Assembly: GCA_026874595.1 (NCBI GenBank) | Contig: CM049322.1 | Coordinates: 5,689,900-5,753,899, forward strand | Source of the DNA: Sipunculus nudus | Taxonomy: Eukaryota; Annelida; Sipuncula; Golfingiida; Sipunculidae | Reading direction: 5' to 3' | Length of the DNA stretch: 64,000 bases | Shown: positions 56,919-64,000 of the stretch, in pieces | Numbering within the stretch: position 1 is the first letter of the stretch | Layout: each line of letters begins with the position of its first letter | Notes under the pieces: generated by a model | Databases searched by the model: none | What the model saw: only the letters and a program-made list of their open reading frames with translations | Told to the model about the DNA's origin: nothing | Position numbers and translations under genes: made by a program

Positions 56919-57283
56919 ATATGTAATAGAGCCCTGCGCGGGCCAGAATTTAGAGACTGCACCCGCCCCACCCCACAGTTATAAAAACCCGCACCGCACC
57001 GCCCAGCACCTATAAAGAATAAATCGACCAGCACCCACCCCTCATATTTAGCTTTCAGACGCCCTGCCCCGCATTTTTACCAAAAGTCAGACCGCATTCA
57101 ACCCGCAAATAAACATAAGGGACAACAAAAAATGTAGCCAACAAAAAAAATATGATTTATTTTCAGATATTAATAATGAATGACTGAGTAGATAGCGTTA
57201 TCATGTTTAGTTGATTTCACAGGTTAGGACCAGTGTCGTAGAATTGCTATGCTTTTTTTTAATATCCACTTACCAAAATACAA

Positions 57284-58352
57284 CTAGAATACGGGTAGTC
57301 GACAAGCAACTACGTGTATCCGCCTAAATCAGAGTGGAACGGGTGAAGTGAGGCATGGATTGAGTGGCAAGGGGAAATAGAATGAAGTGTTGCATATTAG
57401 CATGGATGTCTGCAACCAAATTGTGTATGTAGGTTGCCCCCCCTACCACAAAATTCAGAAAGCCGTCCAAGTTGTACACATATGCAAAATTTAAGGCAGA
57501 TAAGTCAAACCACTACATGTATATGAGTGATTTTAGCCCGTGGCAGACAAACAGATGGACGCTGAGCAAAAATGGTTGCAGGTGATGCCACCAGTTTTGC
57601 GTATGATAAAGAGCTATGTGAGAACTATACACATGCAAAACTTTGCCCAATCGGTCAAACGGTTCCCAAGATATGAGCTTGGATGTCTGCTGCATAAACT
57701 AGAATGCAGGTGGCCCCACCTGTCATAAAATCAAGAGAGCTGTCGGGATGTATAAATCTGCAAAATTTTAGGCAGATATGTCAAACCACTGCCGAGATAT
57801 GAGTGATTTTATCCCATGGCAGACAAACAGACAGGAGCTGTGCAAAAATGGCTGCAGGTGGCGCCACCAGTTTTGTGTATGATATTGAGCTATGTGAGAT
57901 CTATACACATGCAAAATTTTGGCCCAATTGGTCAAATGGTTCCCGAGATATGAGCTTGGATGTCTGCAGCGTAAATGTGAATGTAGGTGACGCCACCTGT
58001 CATAAAATCAGAAAAGCTATCCAGGATGTATACGCATGCCAAATTTCAGGTGAATTAGTCAAGTCACTGCAGAGATATGAGTGATTTTAACCCAAGGCAG
58101 ACAAACAGATGGACACTGTGCAAACATGGTTGCGGGTAGCGCCACCATTTTTTCTGTATGTTATAAAGCTCTCCAAGGGCTACATTTGTGCAAAAAAATT
58201 TTCCTGATCGGTCAAACGGTTCCCGAGATATGAGCTTGGATGTCTGCAGCGTAAACATGAATGTAGGTTGGCGCCACCTGTCACAAAATCAGAAAAGCTA
58301 TCCAGGATGTATACGCATGCCAAATTTCAGGTGAATTAGTCAAGTCACTGCA
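57284..58352 (-). mobile_element. Helitron-like family C element inside the hAT
   Basis: On the minus strand it ends TAGTTGCTTGTCGACTAC, then CCGTATTCTAG before T. The body is alternating half-units. One carries 'gatatgagcttggatgtctgc', the other 'gatatgagtgattttaacccaaggcagac', and both have GGTGGCGCCACC or near variants. Long open frames here are by-products of the repeat. Confidence 0.7.
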
Positions 58353-59024
58353 TTTTCAGTGGGATACTTTCATAAAAAGATATGTAAAAATACTTTTTTT
58401 TGCATTAATTTTGTTGCACTTTGGTAACAGCTAGAAATTCATATACTGTTGTTTACCTTGAAGACCTGGCGTGTGATGATATTTACATTTTGATCCAGAA
58501 TGGGACGCGGGGCATTCAGGTTTTCAATGATCTTTGACTGGTTACTATTGTTGGAAGTATAAATAGGTTGATGCGAGGAAGAAATGGACGATAAATTTAA
58601 TTACGTTTTGAGGAAGGAAATTATTTCTGAAGAAAGATACGGAAGTATGCATACCTTGTTAGTAGCAAAAGCAGACCAAAGTTAAGTCGGAACCGTTTCT
58701 TAATCGTATCAGACCAATTTTGAGTCCTAAAAACCCCACCCCTACCCCACCACCTTGTATTAGGTCTTGTCATTTATCCCCCTGGGTTGAACCCCTGCTT
58801 TTCATAAAGGGAGAGTTAGGTGTTTTTTACATTTACTGATTACGCTCATGGGTCAGAGCCTGGGTCAAATGTCAGGCCAAACATGCTTAAATCCCTCACT
58901 GAAAGCTTGGGTTATTCATTTGCACAATGTAGTCCTTAATCCTGTGCTGCATTGAACCGCACTGGCAATCTGGTCTTTGGGAATCTCCATGCAAATCATA
59001 AAAAAATGCAAAAATCACTCAAAA
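58353..59024. other. Interior of the hAT element between two family C copies
   Basis: It holds repeat F (58845-58985, partner of 11090-11235). The rest is noncoding with nothing recognised. Confidence 0.5.
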
Positions 59025-60965
59025 CTAGAATACGGGTAGTCGACAAGCGACTACTTGTATCCTCCTAAATCAGAGTGGAACGGGTGAAGTGAGGCATGGA
59101 TTGCATGAGTGGCAAGGGGAAATAGAGTGAAGTGTTGCATATTAGCATGGTCTGCAGCCAAATTGTGTATGTAGGTTGCGCCACCTACCACAAAATCCAG
59201 AAAGCCGTCCAAGTTGTATACATATGCAAAATTTAAGGCAGATAAGTCAAACCACTACATGTATATGAGTGATTTTTGCCCTTGGCAGACAAACAGATGG
59301 ACGCTGAGCAAAAATGGTTGCAGCTGGCGCCACCAGTTGATAAAGAGCTATGTGAGAACTATACACATGCAAAATTTTGGCCCAATCAGTCAAACAGTTC
59401 CCAAGATATGAGCTTGGATGTCTGCTGCATAAACTAAAATGCAGGTGGCACCACCTGTCATAAAATCAAGAGAGTTGTCGGGGATGTATAAACCTGCAAA
59501 TTTTAGGCAGATATGTCAAACCACTGCCGAGATATGAGTGATTTTATCCCATGGCAGACAAACAGACAGGAGCTGTGCAAAAATGGCTGCAGGTGGCGCC
59601 ACCAGTTTTGCGTATGATAAAGAGCTATGTGAGATCTATAAACATGCAAAATTTTGGCAAAATCGGTCAAACGGTTACCGAGATATAAGCTTGGATGTCT
59701 GCAGCGTAAACTTGATTGTAGGTGGCGCCACCTGTCATAAAATCAGAAAAGCTATCCAGGTGGTATAAGCATGCCGAATTTCAGGTGAATTAGTCAAAGC
59801 ACTGCAGAGATATGAGTGATTTTAACCCAAGGCAGACGAACAGACTGACACTGTGCAAACATGGTTGCAGGTGGCGCCACCATTTTTTGTTTATGTTATA
59901 AAGCTCTCCAAGGGCTACATTTATGCAAAAAAATTTTCCTGATCAGTCAAACAGTTCCTGAGATATGAGCTTGGATGTGTGCAGCGTAAACGTGAATGTA
60001 GGTGGCGCCACCTGTCATAAAATCAGAAAAGCTATCCAGGATGTATATGCATGCCGAATTTCAGGTGAATTGGTCAAGTCACTGCAGAGATATGAGTGAT
60101 TTTAACCCACGGCAGACGAACAGATGGTTACTGTGCAAACATGGTTGCAGGTGGCGCCACCATTTTTTGTGTATGTTATAAAGCTCTCCAAGGGCTACAT
60201 TTGTGCAAACAAATTTTCCTGAACGGTCAAACAGTTTCCGAGATATGAGCTTGGATGTCTGCAGCGTAAACATGAATGTAGGTGGCGCCACCTGTCATTG
60301 AATCAGAAAAGCCATCCAGGATGTATACGCATGCCGAATTTCAGGTGAATTAGTCATCATTGCAGAGATATGAGTGATTTTAACCCAAGGCAGACGAACA
60401 GATGGACACTGTGCAAACATGGTTGCAGGTGGCGCCACCATTTTTTGTGTATGATTAAGAGCTATGTGAGAACTATACACATGCAAAACTTTGGCCCAAT
60501 CGGTCAAACGGTTCCCAAGATATGAGCTTGGATGTCTGCTGCATAAACTAGAATGCAGGTGGCGCCACCTGTCATAAAATCAAGAGAGCTGTCGGGGATG
60601 TATAAACCTGCAAAATTTTAGGCAGATATGTCAAACCACTGCCGAGATATGAGTGATTTTATCCCATGGCAGACAGACAGGATATCCAGGATGTATACGC
60701 ATGCCGAATATCAGATGAATTTGTCAAGTCACTCCAGAGATACGAGTGATTTTAACCCAAGGCAGACGAACAGATGGACACTGTGCAAACATGGTTGCAG
60801 GTGGCGCCACCATTTTTTGTGTATGTTATAAAGCTCTCCAAAGGCTACATTTGTGCAAAAAAAATTTCCTGATTGGTCAATCGGTTCCCGAGATATGTGG
60901 GTTTATGTGTGGAAACAGACGCACAAACGAGCGCAGAGGAAAGGTCAGAGGTCAAAACAAAATCG
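59025..60965 (-). mobile_element. Helitron-like family C element, long copy
   Basis: Same 3' end on the minus strand (CGACTACCCGTATTCTAG before T). The body has about six double units with a period near 280-300 bp, each with two GGTGGCGCCACC palindromes. They are often extended to CAGGTGGCGCCACCTG, a perfect 16-bp palindrome. Neighbouring units are nearly identical, so the array expanded recently. The 5' side ends with TGACCTCTGACC text shared with the copy at 50.7 kb. Confidence 0.75.
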
Positions 60966-62030
60966 GGGCGCAGCAGTTCACATGTGACCTGAACACAATC
61001 CCGGGTTTCGTAAAACTCCGCCCAGCGGTTACGGCGGAGTTCTCCGGACACCTACGCGGCGGCGGCGGTGGGCTGAAAACATAGTATCCGCAAAACTCTG
61101 TTTTGGCGGACAATTATTTACTGCCATATCACTGGAAAAGACACTGCAGTAACTGGTACATACTAAGCAAATATTGCCATTGTGTCTCCTTAAAATATTT
61201 AAAGTAATTATAAATTCAACATATTCAGATATTTAGCTAACAACATTATTGCAGTTTATACATATTTACCATGCATATGCTGCTATATGGAAATATAAAA
61301 TAAAACTAAGGCATAAAACAATCAATTTCGTTTAAGTTTGTATGCCTAGAGTTACACTACTCCTCTGTAGCTGCAGTATCTAGAGGACAGTATGTACTTG
61401 CTCACCACAGTTCACACCTTTCATTTGACAAAGAGCTTAATCCTGTCCAGCAATGATCAGCTAATTAGCTGAAAGGGGAAGGGTATGTAACTACAGAGGG
61501 AGTCAGCTCTACATCATGGTTGTGTGCACACGAATAGATATCAAATGAGCCACATGTTTGTTATCTCATTCAGCTTTGCTAATGCAGTCCTCATGCATTT
61601 GCTGGTCCATGATTATTACACCTCATGCAGTCTTTGCAGTTATGTAAAGCTATATCCAGGTGGTGACAGAGCCAGATGCACCCACGCTGTGATTAATATA
61701 ACATCACAGGCCTAATCCTGGTGCTCTTCCCTCAGCCATGTTACGTAATATCTGAGACTGGCCACAAGTATAGGCCTACAGTGCTGAACAGTCTGTAATT
61801 ATACAACGCTATTCCAAATTACATTTGCAATATTTTGAAAAGTGGTCTCTGCAAAGATGAATCTGTCTCAAAACTCCAAAAAATTATATTTGACAACTGC
61901 TATATAGTAATTCAGAAAAATGAATAACAGATGGAACATAAACAGACCTGCAGTGCTTTATATTTAAGTAAATGTGATCATCTTCTCGCTATTTAACCAT
62001 GTTTTTGGCCCTCAGAAACCCCCACTAAAA
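60966..62030. other. Interior of the hAT element, right side
   Basis: Starts with a CG-rich patch (about 60966-61080, ggcggcggcgg run), then AT-rich DNA without a recognisable gene. Transposase remnants were looked for and not seen. Confidence 0.4.
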
Positions 62031-62324
62031 TATCCTGTAACCCGCCCCGCATATCCCATCTTTTAGCCCGCATCCGTCCCGCCCCGCAGAGATTTTTTTT
62101 GGCCCGCCCCGCCCCACAAAATCCTGATTAAGTCAGCCCGCGGGGCAGGATGGGGCGGTTGCGGGCCACCGCAGCCCGCGGGGCGGGTTTGGGCCCGCGC
62201 AGGGCTCTAATTTGTAAAACTGCACAGGGTCCTGGGTCAAGGTGTAAGATTATTTTGTTAGTCAGCTAAGACCCAACTTCTGAAACAAAATCAAAATATA
62301 GCCTTAAGGCCAAAAAATATTAAA

Positions 62325-62594
62325 GGTATGGTTCTCAGGCACCGCCCGCGTCAATTTTAACCCCCGCATCAAACATTTTTATTTTGATTTCATCATTCAA
62401 GATGGTAAAATAATACAATTTCAATACGATTTCCTTTGTTATGTAGTGCTTTACCTGTTTAGCAAGAAGAAACCTGTCATTTACATGCTTTTTCCTATCA
62501 TATGAAATTTTATCGAAACATACAAAAAAAGGTCTAAAATCAAATTCCGCCCGCCCGCATTGATTTTTAATAAAAAGTGCCTGAGAACCATACC
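62325..62594. mobile_element. MITE, 270 bp, 18-bp terminal inverted repeats
   Basis: GGTATGGTTCTCAGGCAC at the left is perfectly complemented by GTGCCTGAGAACCATACC at the right. Subterminal CCGCCCGC words lie inside both ends. Flanks 'ttaaa' and 'ctttta' do not give an exact target duplication. No coding capacity. Confidence 0.8.
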
Positions 62595-63379
62595 CTTTTA
62601 TTTTTTTTGCCTAAATATAATATTTTTGAAGATGAATGGAGTGAACTCTATTCAAATTGTCTGAATGTGTGCAAGTAAAACAAAATTTGTGAATTCCAGT
62701 ATGAAATATTGTATAATGTTTTATATCTTAATGGATGGTTTGGAATTACAAATAATTCAAAGTGTAGATTATGCAGTCTACAATAGAACATGTCAGACAT
62801 TTATTTTTTAGTTGTGTTACTGTTATGATTTTAGCCGGTTGTTTGCATTGCATATAATATATCACCATATCTAATGTTGGGGATATAAGAATTAGGTAAA
62901 CAGAAGAAAAATCATTATTCTTGGTAAGGCTTATATTTATAAAAACCAAAGAATCTGTTGTATGCAATACAGATAAACAGGATTTTTAAGTTTTAACAGT
63001 ATGTGGATGCACCAATAATGTATAAAGTGTATCATGATACTTGTTCGTCTTGATACTGGTTGTGGAAATCTGTATGGAAGATAACGAATGCGGGAATGAA
63101 AAGTAACCCAGAAAATAAAATAGTTTGTCTTGATAAGAAAGCACTGACAGAGCAGATACCTATGCCCACGCCAGCACTGACAATCATATCTGCGCCAAAT
63201 CAAATTCATTGTCCACCATGTCACATTAATTCATTAAAATTTATTTTGTCTGCCAAAACAAAGATTTGCAGATACTGTTTAAGATTGGGTTCTGCCTCCG
63301 CCTTCTCAGCCACCGCCTCCGCATTCATTTTCATATTTCCGAAACCTGGCACCATTATTCGCTAATCCATGTAGATATG
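62595..63379. other. Noncoding DNA, nothing recognised
   Basis: AT-rich. The open frame near 63060-63365 shows a short GCCTCCGCC repeat-like tail but no domain, and is not supported as a gene. Confidence 0.4.
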
Positions 63380-64000
63380 CCTAACAAAGACAGGTTGCGC
63401 CACCTGTAGTCCTTTATATCAGGGTGTCGTTGTGATGAAAGCCCATATCTCAGGAGTGGTTCAATATATTGAGCTAAAATTCTGCAAGTCCATAGATCTT
63501 GACTCTCTCCATCTCATATTTGAGACTGGTGGTGCCTCCTACAATCATTTTCTCGTAGCATCCATCCATGCATTTGCCATCTGTTCGTCTTTATGATTGG
63601 TTCAGTGTATTGAGTTGGAAGTGTGTACATAGTTTTAGGATACCTCATACTCATGGCCCCATCTGAAAATGGATTTTGCTTGGTTTCCATACGTACGTTT
63701 GCTTTAGTGAAAATTGCTCATATCTGAGGAGTGGTTCAATGTGTTTGTCTTAAATTTTGTCCACCCATCTTGGAGAGAGTATCTCGTAGACTGGACAGAC
63801 TGTCTTCTCGCTTTTGTAGAATATATGAATGAATGCCCTTTTCTCAGGAGTAGTTTGTTGTATTGGGCTGAAATTGTCCATGTGCATAGACCTTGGACCT
63901 CCATCTGGTAATAAGACTGGTGGCGCTATCTGCAACTGTTCTTGAGCGGCATTCATTCCTGCGTTGGCTCTGGGCGAAAACTGTTCATATATCAGAAATG
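63380..64000 (+). mobile_element. Helitron-like family C, variant 2, cut by the window end
   Basis: Half-units 'catatctcaggagtggttcaatatattgagc.aaaattctgcaagtccatagatctt' and 'gactggtggcgctatctgcaa' match the copy at 52.6-53.2 kb. The 3' end lies outside the window. Confidence 0.55.

Larger units (their letters stand above)
56927..62209. mobile_element. Large hAT-like element, 5.3 kb, carrying two family C elements
   Basis: The termini are TAGAGCCCTGCGCGGGC and, at the right, GCCCGCGCAGGGCTCTA, a perfect 17-bp inverted pair. Both ends continue inward with CCCGC/GCGGG-rich subterminal repeats. The flanks ATATGTAA (56919-56926) and ATTTGTAA (62210-62217) form an 8-bp target duplication with one mismatch. 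TAG...CTA ends with an 8-bp duplication indicate hAT. No transposase is visible. Much of the interior is two inverted-orientation Helitron-like family C elements and their flanks, so the element is a non-autonomous carrier grown by insertions. Confidence 0.85.

Noticed and set aside
57803-58084. Recurrent frames beginning MILSHGRQTDRSCAKMAAGG and relatives in family C
   Set aside because: The frames occur on both strands, are broken in most copies and follow the tandem DNA unit. Conservation centres on the DNA palindrome rather than on codons.

Overview
The window looks like one intron-rich, AT-rich invertebrate locus. Nine short exons with GT-AG borders between 43.78 and 49.95 kb, all on the + strand, encode consecutive pieces of UBR4 (p600), the giant N-recognin E3 ubiquitin ligase, including its UBR zinc box. 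Almost everything else is transposon-derived. The repeat style (Helitron-like elements with tandem cores, a 162-bp satellite, hAT and foldback elements) suggests a lophotrochozoan, perhaps a mollusc. That taxonomic guess is an inference, not something I can prove from the sequence.

Layout. 0-13 kb: decayed L1/Tx1-type LINE remnant, an isolated candidate exon (4.64 kb), MITEs, and a minus-strand non-LTR retrotransposon with an (ATT)n tail (8.5-9.7 kb). 13-18 kb: a 24-bp minisatellite and a 4-kb Helitron-like element (family A). 18-24.4 kb: a 406-bp hAT element with exact 8-bp target duplications, a 2.3-kb foldback element with long CGGCCG-rich terminal inverted repeats and an exact 8-bp duplication, and a 1.03-kb hAT element, also with an exact 8-bp duplication. 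26-32.8 kb: two nested cut-and-paste transposons, each with perfect 4-bp duplications. The inner one carries an intact 732-residue D-D-D transposase-like gene. The two have related but distinct 15-bp motifs repeated inside their ends. 33-34.2 kb: a Helitron-like element (family C). 34.4-39.9 kb: a 33-copy, 162-bp satellite with higher-order structure. 39.9-43.8 kb: family A copy 2 with further insertions, ending 19 bases before a UBR4 exon. 43.8-49.95 kb: the UBR4 exons. 49.95-53.9 kb: family A copy 3, starting about 5 bases after a UBR4 splice donor. 54.4 kb: an exon resembling the first half of a C-type lectin domain. 56.9-62.2 kb: a 5.3-kb hAT-like element that contains two family C elements.

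How it fits together. The UBR4 exon order and phases are canonical, but three of the nine exons carry frame-breaking indels and a C-type lectin-like exon follows instead of the next UBR4 exon. The locus is therefore either a live gene with assembly errors or a decayed partial copy. The most notable system is the nested transposon pair at 26-32.8 kb: a probably autonomous element inside a non-autonomous relative, with diverged candidate transposase-binding sites.
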